Of a stretch of 64,000 bases of DNA, positions 11,375 through 22,209 are shown piece after piece (position 1 is the first letter of the stretch; every line of letters starts with the position of its first letter). The notes beneath the pieces were generated by a model. That model was not told the origin of the DNA. It saw nothing but the letters and a program-made list of their open reading frames with translations, and ran no database searches. The position numbers and the translations under genes are program-made. This DNA comes from Actinomycetota bacterium (lineage in GTDB: Bacteria > Actinomycetota > Actinomycetes > Nanopelagicales > Nanopelagicaceae), in the NCBI GenBank assembly GCA_026392825.1, contig JAPLBF010000038.1, forward strand, positions 1-64,000, read 5' to 3'.

Positions 11375-14050
11375 GTGGAATCCGCCGAGATCCGTTCGCG
11401 CTGGCTGCGCTTCTTCGAAAGTGATAACCGCGAAGGTTTAACACACACTGTTGTTCCTTCCGCGTCTTTAATCGCTGATGACCCAAATTTACTTCTAGTT
11501 AATGCCGGTATGGTGCCTTTCAAGCCGTACTTCCTTGGCGAGATCACACCGCCATTCAAGCGCGCGACATCGGTTCAAAAGTGTGTTCGTACATTAGATA
11601 TTGATGAGGTCGGTAAAACCACACGCCATGCATCTTTCTTTCAGATGTGTGGAAACTTTTCATTCGGGGATTACTTCAAAGAAGGTGCAATCGCATTAGC
11701 TTGGGATCTTCTGACTCGACCAATCTCCGATGGTGGATATGGTTTTCCAGAAGATAAACTATGGGTGACGGTTTATCTCACTGATGATGAAGCGGCAGAT
11801 ATTTGGCATAAGAAGATTGGTATTCCGAAGGAGCGCATCCAGCGCCGCGACATGGCCGATAACTTCTGGTCAATGGGAGTACCTGGTCCTTGCGGACCGT
11901 GCTCTGAGATTTACTACGATCGCGGCCCGGCCTATGGTATTGATGGCGGACCGATCGCCGACGAGAATCGTTATTTGGAAATTTGGAATCTTGTTTTTAT
12001 GCAGAATGAACGCGGTGCTGGTGGCGGTAAAGATGACTTTCCAATTCTAGGTGAACTGCCAGCGAAAAGTATTGATACTGGCCTAGGTCTAGAACGCACA
12101 GCCGCTTTGCTACAAGGTGTAGAAAACATCTACGAAATTGACACGACGATGCAGATCTTAAAGCGCGCAATGGATTTAACTGGAGTTAAGTACGGAGCCA
12201 ATGAAAAGTCTGACATCTCACTGCGCGTAATCGCAGATCATGCCCGCACATCGGCGATGTCGATTGGTGATGGCGTGACACCAGGAAATGAAGGACGTGG
12301 TTATGTTCTGCGCCGCATGATGCGCAGAACCATTAGAAATATGCGACTTCTTGGAACAAACGATCCGATTATGTCTGAACTAACTATTGCGGCTATTGGT
12401 GCAATGGGTCCGCAGTACCCAGAATTAGTGAGCGATCAGACGCGAATCCTCTCTGTTTCTTTATCCGAGGAAGAATCTTTCTTGCAGACGCTTAAGAGTG
12501 GCACGCAAATATTTGATGTCGCATCCACACAGTTAAAGAAGGAGAAGAAGAACATCCTTCCTGGAGAAGATGTTTTCAAGCTCCACGATACTTACGGCTT
12601 CCCATTCGATCTTACTTTGGAGATGGCACGCGAAGAGGGATTAGAAGTTGATGAAGTCGGCTTCACCAAGTTGATGAAAGAGCAGCGTGATCGCGCTAAA
12701 GCGGATGCAAGGGCGAAAAAGAGCGGCCATACAGATTTGAGCGAGTATAAGAAAATCGCAGATGCTAAAGGTGTTGGTGAGTTTATCGGGTACACGCACA
12801 TTAAATCTGAAGCCAAGTTAAATGGAATCTTGGTGAACGGTATTAGTGTCCCGACTGCCAGCGCAGGAGATGATGTAGAGATCGTTCTAGATCGCACACC
12901 ATTTTATGCAGAAGGTGGCGGTCAATTGGCCGATGGCGGAACAATCACCCTAGCCAACGGAGCAGTCATTGAGATCGATGATGTTCAGATGCCGATCAAA
13001 GATCTTTCTGTTCATCGTGGTCGCGTTTTATCTGGAGCGATTAATTTAGGAGATGAAGCGCTAGCCGAGATCGATGACGAGAGACGAAGTGCGATCTCTC
13101 GCTCTCACACTGCAACACACATGGTGCATAAAGCGTTTCGTGAATTTTTGGGTGAGACTGCAACGCAAGCAGGCTCTGAGAATTCGCCTGGCCGTTTTCG
13201 CTTTGATTTTCCAGCAACTGGTGCGGTTCCAGATAGCGTGTTAAGCGATGTTGAATCACGGGTGAATATGCTTTTGCTAGAGGATCTAGAAGTCAGTGCA
13301 GAAGTCATGTCGCAGGAGGCTGCGAAGAAGATTGGCGCAATGGCGCTATTCGGCGAAAAGTATGGAGACCGAGTTCGCGTCATTAGCGTCGGGGATTGGG
13401 CGCGCGAACTTTGCGGCGGAACTCACGTATCTCGCTCTGGACAGTTGGGGGTTATAAAACTTCTTAGCGAATCTTCTATTGGCGCTGGTGTGCGACGAGT
13501 CGAAGCATTGGTCGGAATAGATGCTTATAAATTCCTAGCGCGCGAACACGTTTTATTAAATTCACTTACAGATTTGATAAAGGGCTCACGCGCGGAGGAG
13601 CTGCCAGAACGCATTTCAGATCTTTTAACAAAGATGAAAGAGATCGAGAAAGAGCTTGCGGCGGTGCGTTCTGCGGCGGCCATGTCAGATCTTTCATCGC
13701 TTGCCGCGAAAGCAAAAGTAGTTAACGGAACATCATTGATCGCCTTAAAAATTGCGGATGGAATTGTTGTTGATGATTTACGAAAGATCGCATTAGATTT
13801 GCGAAATCGCAACGCTGATTCAGTAGTGGCTTTGATTAGCGTTTCTGACGGTAAGCCAGTATTGGTATGCGCAGTAAGCGATGTGGCCCGAGATAAAGGA
13901 ATCAAAGCGGGCGCACTCGTGAAAATTGGTTCCACTGTTTTGGGCGGCGGAGGCGGCGGGAAAGATGACTTCGCTCAAGGTGGAGGAACATCTGCTTCTG
14001 AAGTTACCAACGCCTTAACAGCAATTGAGAAAGCTCTTTCAGGTAATTAA
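11375..14050 (+). CDS. alaS: Alanine--tRNA ligase
   Basis: 891 aa, GTG start; [44 protein letters not shown]. Confidence 0.97.
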   Translation: MESAEIRSRWLRFFESDNREGLTHTVVPSASLIADDPNLLLVNAGMVPFKPYFLGEITPPFKRATSVQKCVRTLDIDEVGKTTRHASFFQMCGNFSFGDYFKEGAIALAWDLLTRPISDGGYGFPEDKLWVTVYLTDDEAADIWHKKIGIPKERIQRRDMADNFWSMGVPGPCGPCSEIYYDRGPAYGIDGGPIADENRYLEIWNLVFMQNERGAGGGKDDFPILGELPAKSIDTGLGLERTAALLQGVENIYEIDTTMQILKRAMDLTGVKYGANEKSDISLRVIADHARTSAMSIGDGVTPGNEGRGYVLRRMMRRTIRNMRLLGTNDPIMSELTIAAIGAMGPQYPELVSDQTRILSVSLSEEESFLQTLKSGTQIFDVASTQLKKEKKNILPGEDVFKLHDTYGFPFDLTLEMAREEGLEVDEVGFTKLMKEQRDRAKADARAKKSGHTDLSEYKKIADAKGVGEFIGYTHIKSEAKLNGILVNGISVPTASAGDDVEIVLDRTPFYAEGGGQLADGGTITLANGAVIEIDDVQMPIKDLSVHRGRVLSGAINLGDEALAEIDDERRSAISRSHTATHMVHKAFREFLGETATQAGSENSPGRFRFDFPATGAVPDSVLSDVESRVNMLLLEDLEVSAEVMSQEAAKKIGAMALFGEKYGDRVRVISVGDWARELCGGTHVSRSGQLGVIKLLSESSIGAGVRRVEALVGIDAYKFLAREHVLLNSLTDLIKGSRAEELPERISDLLTKMKEIEKELAAVRSAAAMSDLSSLAAKAKVVNGTSLIALKIADGIVVDDLRKIALDLRNRNADSVVALISVSDGKPVLVCAVSDVARDKGIKAGALVKIGSTVLGGGGGGKDDFAQGGGTSASEVTNALTAIEKALSGN

Positions 14051-14472
14051 TGGCGCGAATCGGGCGTCGAATCGCATTCGATTACGGTGATGTGCGTATA
14101 GGCGTTGCGATCTGTGATCCTGATGGAATTCTTGCAACACCGATCGCCACCTTGCAGAGTAAGAATCCAGCACTTAAGAGCGAGATTGCTAAATTGTTAA
14201 GCGAGTATGAACCAGTTAAGGCGTATGTCGGTAATCCCAAGTTGTTAAGTGGCGGTGATGGAGATGCTGTCGCAAAAGTTTTAGCCTTCACTGAGTTCTT
14301 AACTACTCATTTTGATCTGCCAATTGTGCTTGTTGACGAGCGACTATCAACGGTCACGGCAGCACGGCAACTTCGCGAATCAGGAGTCGACTCAAAAGGT
14401 GCAAAGTCCTTAATTGATGCAGCTGCCGCCGTTGCAATCCTGGAGCAAGGTTTGGCAAATGAGACTAAATAA
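14050..14472 (+). CDS. ruvX: Putative pre-16S rRNA nuclease RuvX/YqgF
   Basis: RIAFDYGDVRIGVAICDPDG, VDERLSTVTAARQL, DAAAAVAILEQ. Confidence 0.92.
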   Translation: MARIGRRIAFDYGDVRIGVAICDPDGILATPIATLQSKNPALKSEIAKLLSEYEPVKAYVGNPKLLSGGDGDAVAKVLAFTEFLTTHFDLPIVLVDERLSTVTAARQLRESGVDSKGAKSLIDAAAAVAILEQGLANETK

Positions 14473-15493
14473 GCAAGCTTTACTACGAGTCATCGCGGCA
14501 TTTGCGATCGTAACGATCTTCACAGGTGGGATGCATCAAATTCGTAAGACGGGTGGGGGAGCACCAGATTTCCCTTGTAAAGTTAGTACGGAGAAAGATG
14601 TCACGGTATCTATCGGAGACGGAGCAACTGGTTCGGATATTGCACAGCAATTGTTTGAGGCTCAAGTTGTTAAGTCCAGTGCAGCGTTCTTTCGATTGGC
14701 CGTTGCTGATTCTCGCTCGGGGCGTATCGCTCCTGGTTCTCACAGAATTCAATTGAATCTTTGTGCTAAAGATGCGCTAGATCAACTATTGGATCCAAAA
14801 AGAATTACAAACTTAATAAGTGTTATCGAAGGAGCGTGGAGCACTGAAATCGCAGATGCAATGGTCGCTTCTGGATTTTCCCGAGGGGAAGTCAGCAAAG
14901 CAATTAAGTCAGTTGAGATTCCTACCGGCTTCAAAACTCTTGAAGGGTTGCTCTTTCCTGCACAGTATTCATTCGAAGATGAGACATCGGCTCAGAGTGC
15001 ATTGTCTGCAATGATCAATCGCGCGTTATTAGAGATTTCAAACTCTGGAATCGCGGCTGGTGATGGCAATTATTCACCACAAGAATTGTTAATAGTCGCT
15101 TCGATTATTCAAGCCGAGGGCGAACCGAAGGACTTCGGGAAAGTGTCGCAAGTAATTCGTAACCGCTTAAAAATTGGTATGCCTTTGCAGATGGATTCGA
15201 CCGTCCATTACATCCAAAAATTGCGTGGTGATATTTTTCTTAGTACAAAGTCGACTCTTATCAAGTCCGATTACAACACGTATCGTAAATATGGATTACC
15301 TCCAGGCCCGATAGGAAATCCAGGATTAGCCGCGATGGTTGCCGCAGTAAACCCGGAAGCGGGGGACTGGATCTATTTCATAACGGTCGCACCAGACGAC
15401 ACGCGTTTCACCGCGTCGCTGGATCAGTTCAACATATGGAAGGCTGAGTACAAGAAGAATTTACGAGCTGGAGTATTTGGGAGCGCTAAGTGA
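14459..15493 (+). CDS. mltG: Endolytic transglycosylase MltG
   Basis: N-terminal TM; ELLIVASIIQAEGEPKDFGKVSQVIRNRL...MPLQMDSTVHY; start taken at internal ATG (MRLNKQ). Confidence 0.88.
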   Translation: MRLNKQALLRVIAAFAIVTIFTGGMHQIRKTGGGAPDFPCKVSTEKDVTVSIGDGATGSDIAQQLFEAQVVKSSAAFFRLAVADSRSGRIAPGSHRIQLNLCAKDALDQLLDPKRITNLISVIEGAWSTEIADAMVASGFSRGEVSKAIKSVEIPTGFKTLEGLLFPAQYSFEDETSAQSALSAMINRALLEISNSGIAAGDGNYSPQELLIVASIIQAEGEPKDFGKVSQVIRNRLKIGMPLQMDSTVHYIQKLRGDIFLSTKSTLIKSDYNTYRKYGLPPGPIGNPGLAAMVAAVNPEAGDWIYFITVAPDDTRFTASLDQFNIWKAEYKKNLRAGVFGSAK

Positions 15494-16311
15494 GCCAGAA
15501 AACTTTGCGGGGTGCGGTCCTTGGGTACCCGATTAACCACTCACTCTCACCCCTGTTGCATAAAAAAGCCTTTGATCTATTAGGTATCACGGGTGAATAC
15601 TCTGCAATAGAAGTAAAAAGTGGTGAATTACAAGATTTCATCAGCAAGCGCGGCAATGATTTTGATTATTTCTCACTAACAATGCCGCTCAAAGAAGAGG
15701 CGATCGACTTAAAAATCGATATTGAGATTGACGCTTTAGGAAAGCGTATTCAGTCGCTCAACACATTGATTCGCAGAGACAACGCCTGGAGCGCAACTAG
15801 TACAGACGGTTCCGGCTTTATCAAGTCACTCTCCAATGCAGGGTATTCGAAATTCGATAAAGTTTTAGTTTTAGGAGCAGGAGGGACTGCCCGCGCAGTT
15901 GCTGGTGCTCTTGATGAAATAGCTACAGCTGTTGATGTAATGCGTCGTAGCGTTAGACGCAGTTCTGCGATCGCCGCTTGCTTTGAAAAAATTGAGTGCA
16001 ATTTCTTAGACTGGGATGACCTAGCAGACCTGAGTGGGTATGACTTGGTAATTAACACCACGCCGTCAGGAGCTGCGGACTTAGTTGCCGAGAATCTTCC
16101 GCAGAAAGTTCGAGGGCTTCTCTTCGATGTTTTGTACAAGCCTTGGCCGACTTTGCTTGCCAGACGCTGGAGTGACGCTGGGGGTGAGACTGTAAGCGGG
16201 CTTGAGTTGTTGCTTTATCAAGGTATCGATCAACTCAATCTAGTGACCAACCTTGATGTAAATTCTATTGATAAGGATCTTCGTAGAGCGTTAAGCAAAG
16301 CCACAGTTTAA
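15490..16311 (+). CDS. aroE: Shikimate dehydrogenase
   Basis: LGYPINHSLSPLLHKKAF, VLGAGGTARAV, LVINTTPSG. Confidence 0.92.
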   Translation: MSQKTLRGAVLGYPINHSLSPLLHKKAFDLLGITGEYSAIEVKSGELQDFISKRGNDFDYFSLTMPLKEEAIDLKIDIEIDALGKRIQSLNTLIRRDNAWSATSTDGSGFIKSLSNAGYSKFDKVLVLGAGGTARAVAGALDEIATAVDVMRRSVRRSSAIAACFEKIECNFLDWDDLADLSGYDLVINTTPSGAADLVAENLPQKVRGLLFDVLYKPWPTLLARRWSDAGGETVSGLELLLYQGIDQLNLVTNLDVNSIDKDLRRALSKATV

Positions 16312-16315
16312 TCCA

Positions 16316-16373
16316 CAGGGCCAACAGAGTCTGAGCGTTTTCAAAATACTCTGTACGGGTGTATTTGGCCCTG
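16316..16373 (+). repeat. Nested inverted repeat overlapping the start of the A24 peptidase ORF
   Basis: CAGGGCCAA (16316-16324)/TTGGCCCTG (16365-16373) perfect 9 bp; inner ACAGAGT (16324-16330)/ACTCTGT (16348-16354) perfect 7 bp. Confidence 0.6.
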
Positions 16374-16757
16374 ATTGGTTTTTCGATTTACATCTCCTGC
16401 ATCGACTTGAAGAGCCATAAGATTGGCAACCAGACTCTACTTCTTGCGTTATCAACCCTCTCAACGCTATCAATAATTCAAGGTCACGCGCTTCACTTAC
16501 GCATTACTCTGATCATTCTTCTGGTTTCACCTATTTTATTGAAATTAAGTGTTGGTGCGGGTGACATAAAGTTGTCTATGGTTTTTGCCATCTTTTTCGC
16601 TCCTTCCTCCTTAAGAATGGTTCAAGAATTCACTTATGTGTTCTGTGCGATAGCCGCTCTCGTAACACTGATTTGCGCGCTTAAGAAACGATCAATTCAG
16701 GCGAATATCGCTCTTGCCCCCGCCATCTGCGGCGCGTTTATTTGGTGCGCAAGTTAG
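16359..16757 (+). CDS. Prepilin peptidase-like (A24 family) small membrane protein
   Basis: [14 protein letters not shown] and [12 protein letters not shown] (GxGD aspartyl protease motif), multiple TM, GTG start. Confidence 0.75.
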   Translation: MYLALIGFSIYISCIDLKSHKIGNQTLLLALSTLSTLSIIQGHALHLRITLIILLVSPILLKLSVGAGDIKLSMVFAIFFAPSSLRMVQEFTYVFCAIAALVTLICALKKRSIQANIALAPAICGAFIWCAS

Positions 16758-16776
16758 CGCTGATATCTGCCACAAT

Positions 16777-17964
16777 ATGACAATGCGTTGGCTTACAGCA
16801 GGTGAATCTCATGGTCAGGCTCTCTCTGCAATTATTGAAGGAATCCCGGCAAGCGTCCAACTATCTTCAAAAGAGATTGATTTTCATTTATCCCGTCGTC
16901 GACTCGGTTTTGGCCGCGGGGCAAGACAGAATTTCGAAGCAGATAAAATCACAATTCTTGGCGGAATTCGCTTAGGTATAACTCAAGGTGGTCCAATTTC
17001 TATTCAAGTTGGAAATTCCGAGTGGCCAAAGTGGGAAAAGGTTATGTCGGCTGATCCTGTTCCACTAGAGGAGATAAAAGATTTAGCACGCAATGCGCCT
17101 CTCACGCGACCGCGTCCTGGTCACGCAGATTTAGTAGGAATGCAAAAGTACGATCTTGACGACGCTCGTCCGATTCTTGAACGCGCAAGTGCTCGCGAAA
17201 CTGCAGCTCGAGTAGCAATCGGCGCTGTAGCAAGAGCTTTCTTAGAACAGAGCGTCGGCATTACTATCTTGAGTCATGTTGTTTCAATAGGACAAGCACG
17301 AATCCCAGATGGTACGGCGCTTCCACTAGCAACAGATATGGATCGGATCGACGCAGATCCGGTGCGTTGTGCAGATCCGGCAACTAGTTTGCGAATGGTT
17401 GCAGAAATAGAAGCAGCGCACTCAGATGGAGACACACTTGGCGGTGTCTGTGAAGTTCTCGCATACAACTTGCCACCAGGACTGGGCTCGTACGTTCATT
17501 GGGATCGCAGACTCGATGCACGATTGGCCGGCGCAATGATGGGTATTCAAGCGATTAAAGGCGTTGAAATTGGGGATGGTTTTCGCACAGCGGAGCGACG
17601 CGGATCAGTGGCTCACGATGAAATTGAACGTGGCACCGATGGACTAATTACTCGACGCACTGATCGTGCTGGTGGTACTGAAGGTGGAATGTCTAATGGG
17701 GAAATTTTGCGAGTAAGCGTCGCAATGAAACCGATATCTACCGTACCTAAAGCGCTCGACACTATCGATGTGAAGACAGGCGAAGCCGCTAAAGCAATTA
17801 ACCAACGTTCAGATGTTTGTGCAGTGCCGGCAGCCGGTGTGATCGCCGAAGCTATGGCCGCACTTGTTCTGGCCGAGGCGGTTCTTGAAAAGTTTGGCGG
17901 AGATAGCGTCACTGAAACGAGACGTAATTACGAGTCATATCTCGCTAATTTAAGATTTAAGTAG
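16777..17964 (+). CDS. aroC: Chorismate synthase
   Basis: [48 protein letters not shown]. Confidence 0.96.
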   Translation: MTMRWLTAGESHGQALSAIIEGIPASVQLSSKEIDFHLSRRRLGFGRGARQNFEADKITILGGIRLGITQGGPISIQVGNSEWPKWEKVMSADPVPLEEIKDLARNAPLTRPRPGHADLVGMQKYDLDDARPILERASARETAARVAIGAVARAFLEQSVGITILSHVVSIGQARIPDGTALPLATDMDRIDADPVRCADPATSLRMVAEIEAAHSDGDTLGGVCEVLAYNLPPGLGSYVHWDRRLDARLAGAMMGIQAIKGVEIGDGFRTAERRGSVAHDEIERGTDGLITRRTDRAGGTEGGMSNGEILRVSVAMKPISTVPKALDTIDVKTGEAAKAINQRSDVCAVPAAGVIAEAMAALVLAEAVLEKFGGDSVTETRRNYESYLANLRFK

Positions 17965-17969
17965 TCATC

Positions 17970-18476
17970 GTGTCTAATTCAATAATACTTATTGGCCCAC
18001 CAGGTTCAGGTAAATCTACAATTGGCAGGGCTATTTCACGAAAATTAAATGTGCCGTTTACAGATACTGATGACCTGATTGAGGCGCGCACGGCAACTAG
18101 CATCTCGCAGATCTTTATTGATAAAGGTGAGCCTTGGTTTCGGGAATTAGAGAAAGAAGTCCTCCAAGAGGAGCTGGCGAAAGTAAACGGCGTTCTTTCG
18201 CTAGGGGGAGGAGCGCCACTTTCTGATTTGGCACAGGATCTTCTGCACAAGAGCGAATCTCCAGTCGTGTATCTAGATGTCTCACTCGCAACAGCTGCTC
18301 CACGCGTTGGCTTTAATCGTGACCGTCCGTTGTTAATGAATAACCCGAGAGGGACCTGGCAGGAGTTGATGGATAAAAGACGCCCAATTTACGAAGCGCT
18401 AGCAACGCATATCGTCAAAGTAGATGATCGCGCTCCGAAGGATATTGTTGATGAGATTGTTAGACTTACTCAATGA
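17970..18476 (+). CDS. aroK: Shikimate kinase
   Basis: GPPGSGKSTIGRAISRKLNVPFTDTDDLIE; NRDRPLL. Confidence 0.94.
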   Translation: MSNSIILIGPPGSGKSTIGRAISRKLNVPFTDTDDLIEARTATSISQIFIDKGEPWFRELEKEVLQEELAKVNGVLSLGGGAPLSDLAQDLLHKSESPVVYLDVSLATAAPRVGFNRDRPLLMNNPRGTWQELMDKRRPIYEALATHIVKVDDRAPKDIVDEIVRLTQ

Positions 18477-19528
18477 GCACAATCAAAGTAAACGCTGAAC
18501 GCTCATATGAGATTTTAATTGATGTTGATTGGAAATCTGAACTAGTACGACTGAGCCAAGGACGCACTCGAGCGGCTCTGATCGTCTCCGAAGATATGAA
18601 ATCCAAAGTTGGTAACTTAGAATTCGGTGACACGGAAATATTTACCTTCCCCGTACCAGATGGTGAATCTGGAAAATCAAGTGCAACGCTGCTACAAGTG
18701 TGGGATTGGTTAGGTGCCGCTGGGTTTACGCGCAATGATTTAGTAATTGCAGTTGGCGGCGGTGCGACTACAGACTTTGGAGGGTTTGCTGCTGCATCTT
18801 GGTTGCGGGGGATTGATTGGATTGCAGTGCCGACAACCGTGGCGGGGATGGTCGACGCTGCCGTTGGTGGGAAAACAGCGATCAATAGTGATTACGGTAA
18901 GAATTTAATTGGTGCTTTTCATAGCCCGATTTCCGTCGTGGTTGATTTCACTTGGTTAGAAACGCTTTCTGATCGCGATTACGCCGCTGGTTTGGCGGAG
19001 GTAGTTAAGGCCGGCTTTATCGCCGATGAAGTGATCCTGAAACAAATACGCGGTAAGTCGCTGACGCAGATTCGTGCAGATAAGGCAACCGTGAAGGAGA
19101 TTTTTACGCGCGCAATTGCAGTCAAGGCCAATGTGGTGTCACTAGATTTCAAAGAAAGCTTTGCGCGTGAGGCGTTAAATTACGGTCACACTTTAGGTCA
19201 CGCAATTGAACTGGACTCAAAGTTTTCAATGCGCCACGGAGAATGCGTTGCGATTGGCATGGCCTTTATGGCGCAACTGCAATTGTCTTTAGGTTTGATT
19301 ACAGAGGATTTAGCGAAGGATCATCTAGATATATTGGAAGGATTGGGTCTACCGACTTCTTATAAGCGAGGTGCGTGGCCGATACTCCTTGCAAATATGT
19401 CTCTTGATAAAAAAGCGCGCGGGAAGGTCCTTCGGTTCGTTACCATTACTGGTATTGGCAAGACAGATCGTTTGGAGAATCCAGATGAGCAAGTCCTGTT
19501 CTCGGCATATGAAAAGGTGAGCTCATGA
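18473..19528 (+). CDS. aroB: 3-dehydroquinate synthase
   Basis: GGGATTDFGGFAAASWLRGIDWIAVPTTVAGMVDAAVGGKTAIN, NYGHTLGHAIE. Confidence 0.96.
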   Translation: MSTIKVNAERSYEILIDVDWKSELVRLSQGRTRAALIVSEDMKSKVGNLEFGDTEIFTFPVPDGESGKSSATLLQVWDWLGAAGFTRNDLVIAVGGGATTDFGGFAAASWLRGIDWIAVPTTVAGMVDAAVGGKTAINSDYGKNLIGAFHSPISVVVDFTWLETLSDRDYAAGLAEVVKAGFIADEVILKQIRGKSLTQIRADKATVKEIFTRAIAVKANVVSLDFKESFAREALNYGHTLGHAIELDSKFSMRHGECVAIGMAFMAQLQLSLGLITEDLAKDHLDILEGLGLPTSYKRGAWPILLANMSLDKKARGKVLRFVTITGIGKTDRLENPDEQVLFSAYEKVSS

Positions 19529-19956
19529 AGGTTTTAGTAATCAATGGACCGAACTTGGCACGTCTAGATATTCGCGATTCTGCAATTTACGGTGATATGA
19601 GCTATCCGCAATTAATCGCCCACATAGAGAGCGCTGCAAAGACGCACGGATTCACCGCCGATGTTAGACAGAGCGACGATGAGGCAACGATTATTTCTTG
19701 GTTGCACGAGGCAGCAGATGGATCAATACCGGTGATAATCAATCCAGCTGCATTCACACATTATTCATACGCGATCAGAGATGCAGCCGAGTTGGTTAAA
19801 GCGCCGTTAATCGAAGTTCATCTTTCAAATCCCTTAGCGCGTGAAGAATTTAGACACACTTCAGTAATTTCTGGAGTAGCCAATGGCACGATCGGTGGAT
19901 TTGGACCGAATTCCTATGTGTTGGCGTTGATCGCGCTGAAGGCCTTAACTAGTTAA
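19525..19956 (+). CDS. aroQ: Type II 3-dehydroquinate dehydratase
   Basis: VLVINGPNLARL, NPAAFTHYSYAIRDA, EVHLSNPLAREEFRHTS. Confidence 0.94.
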   Translation: MKVLVINGPNLARLDIRDSAIYGDMSYPQLIAHIESAAKTHGFTADVRQSDDEATIISWLHEAADGSIPVIINPAAFTHYSYAIRDAAELVKAPLIEVHLSNPLAREEFRHTSVISGVANGTIGGFGPNSYVLALIALKALTS

Positions 19957-20070
19957 ATCTTCAGGTAAACTTCTCCAATAGCCTTCGAAAATCGGAGGCC
20001 AACCTCGCGTGGTAATCCCTTCGAACGCAATCGGTTGATTAATTACGCTGGTGCGTGAACTGGAGTTATC

Positions 20071-20631
20071 GTGGCAACAACAAATGATCTTAAAAATGGA
20101 ATGACCCTTGATATCGATGGTCAGCTATGGACTGTTGTTGAGTTTCAACATGTAAAGCCAGGCAAAGGCCCAGCATTCGTGCGCACAAAACTTAAGCAAG
20201 TTTTGACTGGCAAAGTTGTTGATAAGACTTTCAATGCTGGCGTGAAGATTGAAATCGCCATCCTTGAAAAGCGTGAAATGAATTTCCTCTATAAAGAGGG
20301 TGAAGATTTCGTATTTATGGATAATAAGACTTTTGATCAAATGAATATCAGCGCCGCAACTGTTGGCGATTCTGCTCAATATATGTTGGAAAATACCGAA
20401 GCAATCGTTGCGATTCACGAAAATAATCCGCTCTACATCGAACTTCCGGCTTCTGTAGTTTTAACAATTACTTATACCGAACCAGGTTTACAGGGTGATC
20501 GCTCTTCAGGGGGCACTAAGCCAGCGACGGTAGAAACCGGAATTCAGATCCAAGTTCCCTTGTTTATTAAGCAAGATGAAAAGGTTCTTGTTGACACTCG
20601 CGATGGTTCATATTTGGGTCGCGCTAACTAG
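20071..20631 (+). CDS. efp: Elongation factor P
   Basis: [52 protein letters not shown]. Confidence 0.97.
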   Translation: MATTNDLKNGMTLDIDGQLWTVVEFQHVKPGKGPAFVRTKLKQVLTGKVVDKTFNAGVKIEIAILEKREMNFLYKEGEDFVFMDNKTFDQMNISAATVGDSAQYMLENTEAIVAIHENNPLYIELPASVVLTITYTEPGLQGDRSSGGTKPATVETGIQIQVPLFIKQDEKVLVDTRDGSYLGRAN

Positions 20632-21053
20632 TGTCCGCTAGAAGTAAGGCTCGTAAACAGAGCCTAGATTTACTTTACGAGGGAGATATCCGCGGACAAG
20701 CGCCTGCAGATCTTTTGGCCCTACGCGATGTGATAGATGAGGGACCTGATGCTCGTCCTATTCGTGAGTACACAAAGGAACTGATTTTCGGTATTGCTGA
20801 AAACCGACGCAAGATTGATGAGTTAATAAGCACCTATGCTCAAGGTTGGGATATGGATCGCCTTCCGGCGGTTGATCGAAACATTTTGCGACTAGGCATA
20901 TACGAAATTCTGTGGAGTAAAGATTTAGAAGATGCCATTGCAATTGATGAAGCACTTAATTTGGCTAAAGAGTTATCGACGGATGATTCGGCAACGTACA
21001 TACACGGAGTATTAGGGCGAATCGCTTCAATTAAAGATAGCTTGGCGATTTAG
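20631..21053 (+). CDS. nusB: Transcription antitermination factor NusB
   Basis: RSKARKQSLDLLYEGDIR, VDRNILRLGIYEIL; GTG start coupled to efp stop. Confidence 0.93.
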   Translation: MSARSKARKQSLDLLYEGDIRGQAPADLLALRDVIDEGPDARPIREYTKELIFGIAENRRKIDELISTYAQGWDMDRLPAVDRNILRLGIYEILWSKDLEDAIAIDEALNLAKELSTDDSATYIHGVLGRIASIKDSLAI

Positions 21054-21055
21054 CT

Positions 21056-21550
21056 TTACCCGAAGGCAATATTTTCTTCTTTAAGCCATTCTCCTAACTG
21101 GCTCTGACTCATCTCTAAAATAAGAGTTAGGGTATCTAGATCGGTACTGCGCAGCGTTAATATCTCTCCGTTCCAATCTCCTCTTCGACGGGCTATTGCA
21201 TTCAGAAACTTATTGAGTTTCCGCAACGCTTCATCATCATTTTCTGAAAGTAACTTTGCAATTCGCCGATGATCAAATCGTCGAAACCCTAACTTTTCAT
21301 CTCCTCCTGAAGCGGGATCACTCAAAAGATCCGCAATCGGAATTGCAAATAGGTTTGCTAACTCAAGAGCGCGAGCTAGTGATATCGCACGGGTGCCTCT
21401 TTCGTATGAGCCCATCACTACCGCTTTAATTGACCCATCTGATTTACTCTCGACATCATGTAGCGTCCATCCCCGAGATTTACGTATGGAGCGCAGGCGA
21501 ATGGCAACTGATTGAGGTGTTGGCTGAGTGATGGCTGAAAGATTATTCAT
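21056..21550 (-). CDS. bldD: BldD-like transcriptional regulator (XRE HTH + C-terminal c-di-GMP-binding-type domain)
   Basis: HTH ...AVVMGSYERGTRAISLARALELANLFAIPIADLL; C-terminal RGD-X8-RSTD; beside nusB and pyrR as in Streptomyces. Confidence 0.85.
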   Translation of the reverse strand: MNNLSAITQPTPQSVAIRLRSIRKSRGWTLHDVESKSDGSIKAVVMGSYERGTRAISLARALELANLFAIPIADLLSDPASGGDEKLGFRRFDHRRIAKLLSENDDEALRKLNKFLNAIARRRGDWNGEILTLRSTDLDTLTLILEMSQSQLGEWLKEENIAFG

Positions 21551-21643
21551 GGGCCACAGGTTAGATTGCGCTGCGCCACACACATTTTCTCCATCCACAG
21601 GATGAGGTCCGGTCGGTGTATCATTTGCCAACATCCTTTAACG

Positions 21644-21670
21644 ACCCGTCCTGCGAGGCGGGGAAGGAGA
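21644..21670 (+). promoter_or_regulatory. Putative PyrR-binding loop overlapping the pyrR ribosome-binding region
   Basis: GTCCTGCGAGGC (21648-21659) fits RUCCNGNGAGGY; stem CCCGTC (21645-21650)/GGCGGG (21657-21662, one GU); RBS-like GGAAGGAG follows at once. Confidence 0.75.
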
Positions 21671-21675
21671 TTTAA

Positions 21676-22209
21676 ATGAGTCTTGTCCTGCCTGCGCCAG
21701 ATATATCCCGCGCGCTAACTCGTATTTCGCATGAGATCCTCGAAAGAAATGCTGGATCCAGCACAATCACTTTATTGGGAATTCCAACCCGCGGCGCGCA
21801 TCTTGCTAAACGCATTGCCGAGATAATTTCCAATATCGAAGGCGCCCCGATTCAGGTTGGCACCTTAGATATAACACTGCATCGCGATGATCTTCGGATG
21901 CGTCCGCCTCGGGCTTTGATGCCGACGATGATTCCCGTTCTTGGTGTTGAGGATAGAAATGTAATTCTCGTAGATGATGTTCTTTTCTCTGGCAGAACGA
22001 TTAGAGCCGCCTTGGATGCTTTAGGTGAGATTGGTCGTCCTAAGAGCGTTCAGTTAGCGATCTTGGTTGATCGTGGTCACCGGGAACTACCTATTCGTGC
22101 GGATTATGTCGGTAAGAATATTCCTACCGCATCGTCTCAGAGCGTAATAGTTCATCTAACCGAATTAGACGGTGTCGATGAGGTATTGGTTGAAGGCACT
22201 CCAGAATGA
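21676..22209 (+). CDS. pyrR: Bifunctional pyr operon regulator / uracil phosphoribosyltransferase PyrR
   Basis: [36 protein letters not shown], first gene of the pyr operon. Confidence 0.95.
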   Translation: MSLVLPAPDISRALTRISHEILERNAGSSTITLLGIPTRGAHLAKRIAEIISNIEGAPIQVGTLDITLHRDDLRMRPPRALMPTMIPVLGVEDRNVILVDDVLFSGRTIRAALDALGEIGRPKSVQLAILVDRGHRELPIRADYVGKNIPTASSQSVIVHLTELDGVDEVLVEGTPE

